This document shows positions 30,601-38,087 of a stretch of 64,000 nucleotides of DNA, piece after piece; position 1 is the first letter of the stretch; each line of letters opens with the position of its first letter. Under the pieces are notes generated by a model that did no database searches, had not been told where the DNA came from, and was given only the letters and a program-made list of their open reading frames with translations. The stretch is from assembly GCA_021821465.1 (NCBI GenBank), contig JAKACM010000001.1, forward strand, positions 1 through 64,000. Direction: 5' to 3'. Source of the DNA: Bacillota bacterium. Its GTDB lineage: Bacteria > Bacillota > Sulfobacillia > Sulfobacillales > Sulfobacillaceae. The position numbers and the translations under genes were made by a program.

Positions 30601-31352
30601 AATACCGCTTTTTGTCCGGCGGTGGCAAAACTCATAGTGATAATCACCGCGTCCACCCCTTGAACCCATTTGTCTATTTCCGCGTCAGTCTTAAGTGACT
30701 GGGAAAAAATAGGCAACGGACAAATTGAACGCTCTATCAGTCCGGAGATCATAGCATCCACGAAAGACAAGTTGCCGGAAAGCCAGTGAGCGCGGTAAAA
30801 AATGACGGCGACGGTCGGCCAATCTTGATAATCCGAAGTCAGTGTCTGCCAAGCGTCCAAACTTAGGGCATCGTGGTGAGAAGGCCAGTAAATGCCTGAC
30901 CATGCTTCTTCCCGAGGTGCTTCAAATCCCCAGGTGGTGCCAAGAAAGTGATCCGACAAATATCGCACAAGATGATAAAAGTTCCTTTCGCCGCCCAAAG
31001 CCGCATAACGCATAGCTTCTTGCGACACCAGCAAATCGACAGTGGTTGCACTCTGAAGCTCTTCCGCGGGTTCCATGTCGCCCGGCCAAGCCATTAAAGG
31101 GATGTCCCGAATACGGCAGAGTTCCGTTATGCGGTCGAACAATTCAGGGCAGGCCTTACGTCCTCCTAATAGGCGCAGGACCACTACTTGTCCATGTTCG
31201 GCTATCTCCTCTACGATCTCGTCATTGTTCACAGCTTCCGTAACGTTAATGCCCATCACTGTCCATTGGACCGAAATATCTTGTTCCATGGCCCGAGATA
31301 AGCTTAATAAGTCGGTTTCCGCTGTAGTCAAGTAACAAATCATCCCACTCAC
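27624..31352 (-). CDS. cobN: Cobaltochelatase large subunit CobN
   Basis: 1242 aa CobN/BchH-like; HLGKHGTLEWLPGKGIGLS. Confidence 0.94.
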   Translation of the reverse strand: MSGMICYLTTAETDLLSLSRAMEQDISVQWTVMGINVTEAVNNDEIVEEIAEHGQVVVLRLLGGRKACPELFDRITELCRIRDIPLMAWPGDMEPAEELQSATTVDLLVSQEAMRYAALGGERNFYHLVRYLSDHFLGTTWGFEAPREEAWSGIYWPSHHDALSLDAWQTLTSDYQDWPTVAVIFYRAHWLSGNLSFVDAMISGLIERSICPLPIFSQSLKTDAEIDKWVQGVDAVIITMSFATAGQKAVFGESTNYPSLAEKWDVPVFQALISLGPERKWRESPMGLAPLETAMNVAIPEFDGRIITIPVSFRQDLPPAKKSIAAREYVPVPDRIDRLCGLVQHAVRLKRTPVSQKRIAFVLTNYPSKNSRIGNAVGLDTPASLLRIIRLMADQGYNVGPLDELPATGDELMKKLIGAGTHDEDYLTEEQLKNMEHLPVVRYLEDYGREHPKVQGQMEKHWGAPPGDRWVWAQKMVVPGCIMGNLFIGIQPPRGNGEDEVGIYHSPELPPSHHYLAYYEWIRKQFDAHAIIHLGKHGTLEWLPGKGIGLSAECYPDIVLGDLPNFYPFIVDDPGEGTQAKRRSHAVLIDHMVPPVTVAGLYDELIRMQQLLDQYYQAETLDPAKRPIIQDAIWDLAESVHLNRDLNQSQRPQDFPQYLLDIDGYLCELEARQIRDGLHILGQGPESFENWGELLYAMSRLPLSPGTKSMPNALCKDLNLNWEDLQNDLGSPFTAMIPSPLNPYLSHKDHLIRGDVKGAVERLAKNLLAQPIFGDEHTEVFEETRRVIDAVHNRIVPHLLDLSYETQALLHGLQGGFVRPGPSGAPTRGMIDVLPTGRNFFSVDPRGIPSVPAWKVGQDLAQELINSYQKSHHQMPKSVGIVVWGTAAMRTGGDDIAEILALLGVRPVWESANGRILGLELISLEELGRGRVDVVVRISGFFRDAFRNLIDLIHRAVEMVATADEPLDLNPVRAMWLKETQRRIHEGQDPAKARHESLFRVFGSKPGSYGSGILPALNSGEWESPEDLARLYLTWSSYAYSDKDYGIPAYQEFQERLKGVQIATKNQDNREHDIFDSDDYLQDHGGMAATIRSLSGSLPELYFGDSSNPEQSRVLSFQSEAYRVFRSRVVNPKWIQAAMRHHYKGALEMANTMDFLFGYDATADLMEDWMYDEVARAYVADEKVRQFFHRSNPWALKDIAERLIEAHQRGMWEHPDEKAYNEVVDALMETETTLEEWGEDDE

Positions 31353-31428
31353 CTATCCGTTTCCTCCCACCTCAAAAAACAATGTAAGGCACTCTCAGTT
31401 CAGTTTGATTTGGATCATTTTCGGACAA

Positions 31429-32730
31429 CTAATTTTTGGCAAACATAGTGTGTTCTGCAATGATCGGATTTTCTCGATACCATTTTTCTCCGGAAGGCGA
31501 CACCAAAACCGCCATGTCAAATTTCTTAGACAAATGAAAGGACCACAGAGCATCCCTCCGTCTCGCGATGGCGGGTTCGGTGAAAGGGCGGACATGTTTC
31601 TTGACGGATGGGTCCAGGCTCTGAAACTGCTCGAATGTCACATAAACTTCTCGGCCTGCTCCATACAGTTTTCGTGGCATCCTCTCAACATGGGACGCCA
31701 CTTCCACCCGCCGAAATCCCCGGCGACCCGCTTGTGTGAGTTCGGACGGGGGAATGCACAAATTAGGAAAATCGCGTAAATCACGGCCAATCGTGATCCA
31801 TTCGTTCATGACGGTATTGATAACAGCAAACTCTTCCACAAAAATGGTGGCATCGGAAGCCATATGAACCAAGCTATCTCTCGCAACCGACGCAGAAAGA
31901 TAGACTGACCAGTTCAACACTTCAGCCCCTTGTTCTCGATATTCCTCCAACATTGACCAATCCACGGGATAGGCGCTCACAACGATAACACGGCGGGCGT
32001 GCCACGGTTGCTTCTCCCACCATGACAATTCTTCGGATACCCCCACATTCTCTCCCAGAACCAGCACACACGGTGATTCAATTGCTCGGGCCTTCACTAC
32101 ACGAGGCAAAGTGACCAAAGTAGCCCGCACAATTCTTTGCTGACCCCAAGTTCCCCACTCGATGGCGCATGCGGGGAGATCGGGTGGAAAACCTGCATCA
32201 AGTGCTTTGGCAACGACATCGTTCACATGCTCTAGGCCCATTAATACAACCCAGGAATGTTTATCTTGCCACGAATACGGGAAATGTCCGTCAAATCCCC
32301 CGACGATGCTGATACCTTGAACGAGACCCCGGTGTGTCATCGGAATTCCTGCATAGCTCAGGGAGGCCATTGATGAACTTAACCCGGGTATAATTTCAAA
32401 AGGAATGTGATAAGAGCGCAAGACGCTTGCTTCTTCGCCCCCTCGGCCAAACAGAAATGGATCTCCGCCTTTGAGCCGTACCACCGTTTTCCCCTTTTGA
32501 GCCTGTTCAACCAAAAGACTATTGATCGAATCCTGACTGACTGAAACTTTGCCATGTTCTTTCCCCACATAGACACGCTCGGCATAGGATGGAGCCAGAT
32601 CCAAAATATTGGGATGAATCAACCGATCATAGATGACAGTGTCTGCCACAGCCATTCGTTTAACGGCATACTGTGTCAACAATCTGGGGTCTCCCGGACC
32701 CGCCCCCACCAAATACACCCTGCCCTCCAC
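31429..32730 (-). CDS. cobA: Uroporphyrinogen-III C-methyltransferase (CobA/SUMT) with extra C-terminal, possibly HemD-like, domain
   Basis: VYLVGAGPGDPRLLTQYAVKRM; VVRLKGGDPFLFGRGGEEA; ~190 aa C-terminal extension weakly HemD-like. Confidence 0.88.
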   Translation of the reverse strand: MEGRVYLVGAGPGDPRLLTQYAVKRMAVADTVIYDRLIHPNILDLAPSYAERVYVGKEHGKVSVSQDSINSLLVEQAQKGKTVVRLKGGDPFLFGRGGEEASVLRSYHIPFEIIPGLSSSMASLSYAGIPMTHRGLVQGISIVGGFDGHFPYSWQDKHSWVVLMGLEHVNDVVAKALDAGFPPDLPACAIEWGTWGQQRIVRATLVTLPRVVKARAIESPCVLVLGENVGVSEELSWWEKQPWHARRVIVVSAYPVDWSMLEEYREQGAEVLNWSVYLSASVARDSLVHMASDATIFVEEFAVINTVMNEWITIGRDLRDFPNLCIPPSELTQAGRRGFRRVEVASHVERMPRKLYGAGREVYVTFEQFQSLDPSVKKHVRPFTEPAIARRRDALWSFHLSKKFDMAVLVSPSGEKWYRENPIIAEHTMFAKN

Positions 32731-32760
32731 AGCATTCCTCCTCGTCTGAGTGCCATAGAC

Positions 32761-33411
32761 TTACTCTAGCCATGTTTCAAACGCGAGCTTAAGATTTTTC
32801 TCCCACTCGACATCGTTCCAATTTTGGTCATCCACGGTCGTCAGCCAGGTGTGAAAGGGGAAAGTTTTTAGACGTTTCCATATCTCCTGCGCCTCTGCCG
32901 AGTCAAAATTGGCTGCCAGGTACTGCCTGAAACGGTGCATAGCGGAAATTATCCGCGGCCACCGCGAATCCAAAGATGACTGGATCTCCTGCAATATCCA
33001 AGGAGATATCATAGGAGCCTGACCCTGAGTGGAAACGCTTACAATCAGAGATTCCCATCGGCGGTAGGCCATCATTTGAATATTTCGAGGACCTTCAAGG
33101 GATATGTTTCCGGCCAGAATTCCCTCTTCGGCAGCATCTTGGATAATGCGGCGATTCATTTTAGGGTCATTGGTGCAAGCCATAACCAGTTGCATATGAC
33201 GCAAATCACTGGGACGATATTCACGGCAAATCCATTGCACCCGGCTCGCGTCAACGTATGGCTTAATATCCTCATTCAAACTGGGGCTGACAATGCGAAT
33301 GAAGGCTCCCTGATCGACAAAATTCGCCAGCTTATTTCTGGCCTGCCTTCCGCCTCCAATAAATAATACCCGCAAGTTCTCAACATCCACTAATAACGGC
33401 ACACATCCCAC
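32761..33411 (-). CDS. Precorrin-2 dehydrogenase (CysG-N/SirC-like; GTG start at 33411)
   Basis: VPLLVDVENLRVLFIGGGRQARNKL; VMACTNDPKMNRRI. Confidence 0.85.
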   Translation of the reverse strand: MGCVPLLVDVENLRVLFIGGGRQARNKLANFVDQGAFIRIVSPSLNEDIKPYVDASRVQWICREYRPSDLRHMQLVMACTNDPKMNRRIIQDAAEEGILAGNISLEGPRNIQMMAYRRWESLIVSVSTQGQAPMISPWILQEIQSSLDSRWPRIISAMHRFRQYLAANFDSAEAQEIWKRLKTFPFHTWLTTVDDQNWNDVEWEKNLKLAFETWLE

Positions 33412-33524
33412 GCTGAATTTCTCCCAACAAAAAATCCTCTCATGAACACGAGAGGACGGATAGCCGGCAGTGTAATAATCGGCCTTCCATCTCCCGTTTC
33501 CGCGAACAGAATGATGCACTCCTC

Positions 33525-33655
33525 AAAGGCAGGTCTCCTGACTTTTCCGTCGTTAACAGTCAAAAAACGGAATTACAGTGGCGGGACCGCTCAGGTTTTT
33601 CACCTGATTCCCTATTCTCTTGCAGAAAGCAAGCACCTTTGTGGTCAGATTTAAC
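33525..33655 (-). promoter_or_regulatory. Cobalamin riboswitch (AdoCbl-type B12 element)
   Basis: Minus strand: GGTGCTTGCTTTCTGCAAGAGAATAGGGAATCAGGTGAAAAACCTGAGCGGTCCCGCCACTGTAAT...GTCAGGAGACCTGCC, containing the B12 box and GCGGTCCCGCCACTGTAA core. Confidence 0.95.
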
Positions 33656-33808
33656 GTATTACAGTTATAGAAAATATCATAGCACTCTTAAGACGCTTAG
33701 CGAGAATTCAGAGAAAATTTTCGTTAGGTGAAGTTTCGGACGAATAGGGGAACACCCCCGTGCAAGGTTTCCAAACGACAATATCCTCTCAGCCTTGATT
33801 TTTCGACT

Positions 33809-34228
33809 CTAATCCTCGGACTCCATTTCTTCCGACTGATGACGACTAAGGCGGACATTGACTCCTTGGCGAGTTAATATCAGACCCAGATAGGCTGTGA
33901 TTAGCCCGGTAAACAATGTTGAAAATAAATAAGCCAACGCTAGGAGCGGGCTTACGAACCATAGTCGATGCACTCCCAGCATGAATGTCGAAAAAGTCGT
34001 AAATCCTCCCAGAAAACCCACGCCCCAAAATAGCCTCCAACGATCTTCGAGGATACCCATTTCGGCACTCAAGGCCATGATCACCCCAATGAAAAAACTG
34101 CCGGATATGTTAATAACGAAAAAATTGACTGGAAAACGATGATACGCACCCAAAGGCGATAAGGCATTGCGTGCTAAGGCCCCAAGACCGCCTCCGATTC
34201 CGACTCGCAACAAGTTTTGCCACATCAT
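33809..34228 (-). CDS. crcB: Fluoride channel CrcB/Fluc subunit
   Basis: GIGGGLGALARNALS; GFLGGFTTFSTFMLG. Confidence 0.92.
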   Translation of the reverse strand: MMWQNLLRVGIGGGLGALARNALSPLGAYHRFPVNFFVINISGSFFIGVIMALSAEMGILEDRWRLFWGVGFLGGFTTFSTFMLGVHRLWFVSPLLALAYLFSTLFTGLITAYLGLILTRQGVNVRLSRHQSEEMESED

Positions 34229-34231
34229 GAC

Positions 34232-34552
34232 TCACAACCTTCCCAACAAGAAGCCCGCTTCCACTCCCGTAAGTCCCAATCCAATATTCAACGCCATGTT
34301 GAGAAGGGCCCACGACATCAGTTTTTCTTCTACAAGTCTCCAAGTTTCATAGCTGAAGGTTGAAAACGTGGTGAAAGCCGCAGTAAATCCAATGTCCCAA
34401 AAATTATATAATCGTCCCGGCGGCAATCGAGCCGCGATCACCCCAATCACGACACATCCGGCAGTATTGATAAGAAGCGCGCCAAAAGGAAATCCCCCGC
34501 TTGTACGCTGGCCAATCCATCGTCCCACGAGAAATCGTGCAACGGATCCCAC
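34232..34552 (-). CDS. crcB: Fluoride channel CrcB/Fluc subunit (second copy)
   Basis: GSVARFLVGRWIG; GFTAAFTTFSTFSYET; adjacent to first crcB. Confidence 0.9.
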   Translation of the reverse strand: MGSVARFLVGRWIGQRTSGGFPFGALLINTAGCVVIGVIAARLPPGRLYNFWDIGFTAAFTTFSTFSYETWRLVEEKLMSWALLNMALNIGLGLTGVEAGFLLGRL

Positions 34553-34868
34553 AAATCCGCCAATAAAAATAATCAGCTCATTCAGCGCACTTCGCCCCTT
34601 TCCTCAACATCTTTTATATCACAAGAGAAATAGCATCGTCATTGGACCGTTCTTTAAAAGAGTGAGAGACAATATATACTGACTATTGCACTCTAATGAC
34701 TATTGTTGTATGATGATTTAGCGTAAGTAAGATGATACGCGAGCGGGAATTCTACCGAAACCGATGACTGAACGGGTTGCCACCGACTCATAATTTTGCG
34801 GTAAATTGCGCAATTCAAGAGTAGCCGAAACCATGGTTCATCATCTAAGAAAAGAGGGAGGAAGTTCG

Positions 34869-35540
34869 ATGAGATCGATACATCCCAATGAAGCCAAACA
34901 GGAACTGATAAAAACGGCACACTATCTGGCGGAGCACGGTTTGCTTTTTCGAGGCAACCACGCCAATTTGTCCGCCAGAATTGCGGACGATAAGATCGTT
35001 ATGACCAAAGGCGGCAACATCGCTAACCTCAATATTGACGACTTCGCGCTTTTAACCACAACAGGCCAAATTCTCGAGGGAGACATGGACCCGGTGATGG
35101 CGGAAATTGTTGATATGCATGTGAGCATTTATCAACTTCGCCCTTCTTGTGGTGCCGTTATTCACACCCATGCTGCTCATGTTACCGCGTTTTCCGTCGC
35201 TCAAAAATCCATTCCGCTCGTGTACGAACCACTGCTTCGTTTTGGACTCACCGAATCTGTCCCTGTAATATCTTGGGCTCCCCGGGGGTCAAAAGCTTCG
35301 GTCGAAAAAATTCGTGATATTGCCCAACATCATCCCGGCTTGCCTGCGGTGTTAATGGCTAACCATGGCGTTTTGGTTTTTGGGGAAGATCCCATGACTA
35401 CGGCGGCGCTCTTGGGAACACTGGAAGAAGCTTGCGAGCTCTATATCATGGCACAATCGCTAGGCGGGGCAAAATTACTACCGGAACGAGCGGTGCAAGA
35501 AGTCACCGAACGCATGCAAATGTTTGGCAGCAAGCATTAA
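34869..35540 (+). CDS. Class II aldolase/adducin family protein (fuculose-phosphate aldolase-like)
   Basis: GNHANLSARI; AVIHTHAAHVTAFS; LMANHGVLVFGEDP. Confidence 0.88.
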   Translation: MRSIHPNEAKQELIKTAHYLAEHGLLFRGNHANLSARIADDKIVMTKGGNIANLNIDDFALLTTTGQILEGDMDPVMAEIVDMHVSIYQLRPSCGAVIHTHAAHVTAFSVAQKSIPLVYEPLLRFGLTESVPVISWAPRGSKASVEKIRDIAQHHPGLPAVLMANHGVLVFGEDPMTTAALLGTLEEACELYIMAQSLGGAKLLPERAVQEVTERMQMFGSKH

Positions 35541-35715
35541 ACTTGACACTCCCCATGCTTAAAGGCAGGGGATTTGCGAGGAACCGACTGCTGTCCGCTA
35601 TTGTCAAAGAGCGAACACATTTAAACAGTAACACAAATGGGGCGTTATGCCACAAGACTGTCGCCTAACGGCGAGCATCTTATATCCCCGTAGCTAGGGG
35701 TTTTACGATGCGTTT
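35541..35715. mobile_element. IS605-end-like non-coding element (PATE/MITE-like remnant)
   Basis: Starts right after the aldolase stop: cttgacactccccatgcttaaaggcaggggatt, a hairpin typical of IS200/IS605 termini; other side tatccccgtagctaggggtttta. No transposase ORF inside. Confidence 0.45.
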
Positions 35716-35756
35716 GATAAAGACACAGTTGACCAGAATACTCCGGGAGGACAAAT

Positions 35757-36134
35757 ATGAACCAAGAGAAGAAACGTCGAATTTTGGAACAATTAAGCCA
35801 AGAAGAAGCCAAATTGGGACGACCTATGAAGCTCAGGCGATTGCTGGCTGAAGTCAACCCAAATATCGTAGAAGCTCAAAGCACTGTCGGGAAGCTGTAC
35901 AATGAGGACAGTCCTCTTGACGCTAAAACCGTTGCCATTGTCAATCTCGCTGCGGCTTTGGTCACACGTGTGCCCATGTGTATCCGTAATAACATGCAAG
36001 CAGCGTTGAAAACCGGGTTAACTCACGAAGAAATCGGCGCAGTAATGGCTCATGCCCAGTTTATCGCGGGCACCGCCGTATTTTCCGCCTCTTTGGAAGG
36101 ATTGGACTCCATTTTGCAAAAACAAGAATCGTAA
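35757..36134 (+). CDS. Carboxymuconolactone decarboxylase/AhpD-like protein
   Basis: VPMCIRNNMQAALKTGLTHEEIGAVMAHAQFIAGTAV pattern of CMD/AhpD family. Confidence 0.65.
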   Translation: MNQEKKRRILEQLSQEEAKLGRPMKLRRLLAEVNPNIVEAQSTVGKLYNEDSPLDAKTVAIVNLAAALVTRVPMCIRNNMQAALKTGLTHEEIGAVMAHAQFIAGTAVFSASLEGLDSILQKQES

Positions 36135-36137
36135 TGG

Positions 36138-36181
36138 ATACGACACAGGGAAGGTTTTTAAGATCTCTGTGTCGTATTTTA
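36138..36181 (+). terminator. Hairpin between AhpD-like and PadR genes
   Basis: 11-bp perfect inverted repeat ATACGACACAG...CTGTGTCGTAT followed by tttta. Confidence 0.55.
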
Positions 36182-36198
36182 GGAAAGGAGAAGAACTC

Positions 36199-36597
36199 AT
36201 GCCCAAATTCAAACACTATCAAACGGGCAAACATTTGGAAGCTTTTGTGCTGCTTCTCTTGACTCAAAAGCCTGATCACGGTGGACATCTTTTGTTACGG
36301 TTATCTGCGCTTCTTCCCCAAGAATGGGCCCTGGACAGCGGTCGCATCTACCGTTTATTACGAGAATTAGAAGAATCCGGTTTCCTTTTTTCATCATGGA
36401 CCCAACACGATGACACGGCTCCCGTTCGTCAATATCAAATCACGCCGCAAGGAGCATCCCGCTTAGACAACTGGGCTCAGGAACTGGCCGTGAAACAAGC
36501 CTTATTATCGCGATTTTTGGTTTTGCACCAAGAAATTACATCTTCTTCTGCAATGGGCGAATCACCCAAGCTCTCAGAGAGTCCCAAGACCGGCTAG
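36199..36597 (+). CDS. PadR-family transcriptional regulator
   Basis: HLEAFVLLLLTQKPDHGGHLLLRLS...LDSGRIYRLLRELEESGFLFSSW...RQYQITPQGASRLDNWAQEL. Confidence 0.85.
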   Translation: MPKFKHYQTGKHLEAFVLLLLTQKPDHGGHLLLRLSALLPQEWALDSGRIYRLLRELEESGFLFSSWTQHDDTAPVRQYQITPQGASRLDNWAQELAVKQALLSRFLVLHQEITSSSAMGESPKLSESPKTG

Positions 36598-37501
36598 AAG
36601 GAAGCGGATCGGTCGGAAGTGTGAGCACGGGCAACCGCAGACGCTTGGCGACTTGGGAGGCAGATTCCCCCAAAAGCCACAAATCGCAGCGAGCATTCAC
36701 ATCTTTGAGTAGTGCTAAGCCTTTCTGAAGAATTTCGTCATTGCCTGGTTCTTCGACGTAAATGATTCCGGCAGGCAAAGAAGCAATGATCAAAGCAGCC
36801 GATGGGCGGCGAATATTGACGCCCAAATCCCACGCCATCCAATTGGCTGAGTGAGCCAGAGTTCTTTTCACATCCTCAATTCCCGGTTCATATAAAAGAG
36901 GCATCCAGGGCATCGGAGCCGGTATCACCCATCCCCAGGGTGCTGTAACAGGAGCCAATCTGGCAAAAGGATAATGACTGTCCTGAGATCCATGTCCCCA
37001 CAAACGGGTCGCGAGCGCCTGTTCCCAATCAAAATCCGAAAGAATTCCCTTTTGATAGTAGGTCTGCATGTCACTTATGAGCGATTTCCAAACCAGTTGT
37101 CGGCGATTGGTTCCCGACACAGACCACATAAACCAGCGTGAGGGCATCTTATCCGAAATCAACGTATGTATCGGTTTGAGCCAGTGGCGCAAATCATCCG
37201 GCCCCAATTCCCGATTCCAGACCTCAACATTTTCGCCCAGGACGGTGTCCCATTTCTCCTTTTCCAAAGTCCAAAAAACCCACCGGCACCCACGATGCCT
37301 TTGTACCGTTTCGACAACCGTCTGGGCGGAAATATGGCGCGTTATCCGTTCGCCTAGAAGAATTTTACGAGCCTGGGCAGCCAGATGCTGTACTTCTTCC
37401 CATGAATGAACAATACTGACGGACTCACATTTTGGGTCGTGGGTTACCTCGTCGCGAATGAAATTTTCGACGCCTTTATGTTCGACCGCGACGACAATCA
37501 T
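36536..37501 (-). CDS. Uncharacterised protein, possibly a TadZ/CpaE-like degenerate P-loop protein
   Basis: Receiver-like N-terminus; FMWSVSGTNRRQLVWKSLI at the place of a MinD Walker A but lacking GKT; next to a CpaB-like SAF gene. Confidence 0.35.
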   Translation of the reverse strand: MIVVAVEHKGVENFIRDEVTHDPKCESVSIVHSWEEVQHLAAQARKILLGERITRHISAQTVVETVQRHRGCRWVFWTLEKEKWDTVLGENVEVWNRELGPDDLRHWLKPIHTLISDKMPSRWFMWSVSGTNRRQLVWKSLISDMQTYYQKGILSDFDWEQALATRLWGHGSQDSHYPFARLAPVTAPWGWVIPAPMPWMPLLYEPGIEDVKRTLAHSANWMAWDLGVNIRRPSAALIIASLPAGIIYVEEPGNDEILQKGLALLKDVNARCDLWLLGESASQVAKRLRLPVLTLPTDPLPSSRSWDSLRAWVIRPLQKKM

Positions 37502-38079
37502 GACCGAATCCCCACAACAGACACGGTTCCGTGAATACTAAGCTTCTCATAAGTCAGGGCCTCGTTCCATGACATTGCGACAATGAGAGGCCCCCCCGAT
37601 CCCGTCAGTGTCGAATGAGAGGGTTGAGAAACCACGCTTACCGGATCTGACGCCCAAAGGTGTCCCGATGATGAGACCACCAAAATATGGACTTGTTGGC
37701 CAACCTGAGCCGCAAGAGTGGCATCGGGAATCGCGACCAGAACACCGGTGGTGGGCATTTTACGATTCCTAAGAAGCCCGGACAAGACCATTTGTCCTTT
37801 GCTGACTCCCACACGCAAATATCCTGGATGCCAGTTTTTCGCATGAGAAGACGCCAAGGGAACCCAATTGATATCCTCGGCACTCACATAAGTTCCGGCA
37901 GCTAAGGATTTTTTCACGACCGGCACCTTAGGCGCCGGATGCACCAGCGGCAAGACACTTAACACAAGGTACACACTACCCGCCACAAGCATTCCCCAAA
38001 CAGCGGAAGGCTGCAATTTCAATGATCTCACATCGTTCGCCCCTCTCTTTTTCCTCTCACGATTGTTCCGAAATAGCAC
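37498..38079 (-). CDS. SAF-domain (CpaB/RcpC-like) membrane protein
   Basis: N-terminal TM; VPVVKKSLAAGTYVSAEDINWVPLAS and GQMVLSGLL SAF-domain pattern. Confidence 0.7.
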   Translation of the reverse strand: MLFRNNRERKKRGANDVRSLKLQPSAVWGMLVAGSVYLVLSVLPLVHPAPKVPVVKKSLAAGTYVSAEDINWVPLASSHAKNWHPGYLRVGVSKGQMVLSGLLRNRKMPTTGVLVAIPDATLAAQVGQQVHILVVSSSGHLWASDPVSVVSQPSHSTLTGSGGPLIVAMSWNEALTYEKLSIHGTVSVVGIRS

Positions 38080-38087
38080 TTTTTCAG

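Noticed and set aside
34678-34704. Direct repeat TGACTATTG x2 upstream of aldolase
   Set aside because: Only 9 bp in AT-rich sequence; not distinguishable from chance.
34553-34800. Possible fluoride riboswitch upstream of the crcB pair
   Set aside because: Could not recognise the crcB motif core in the leader; an Infernal scan (RF01734) would be needed.
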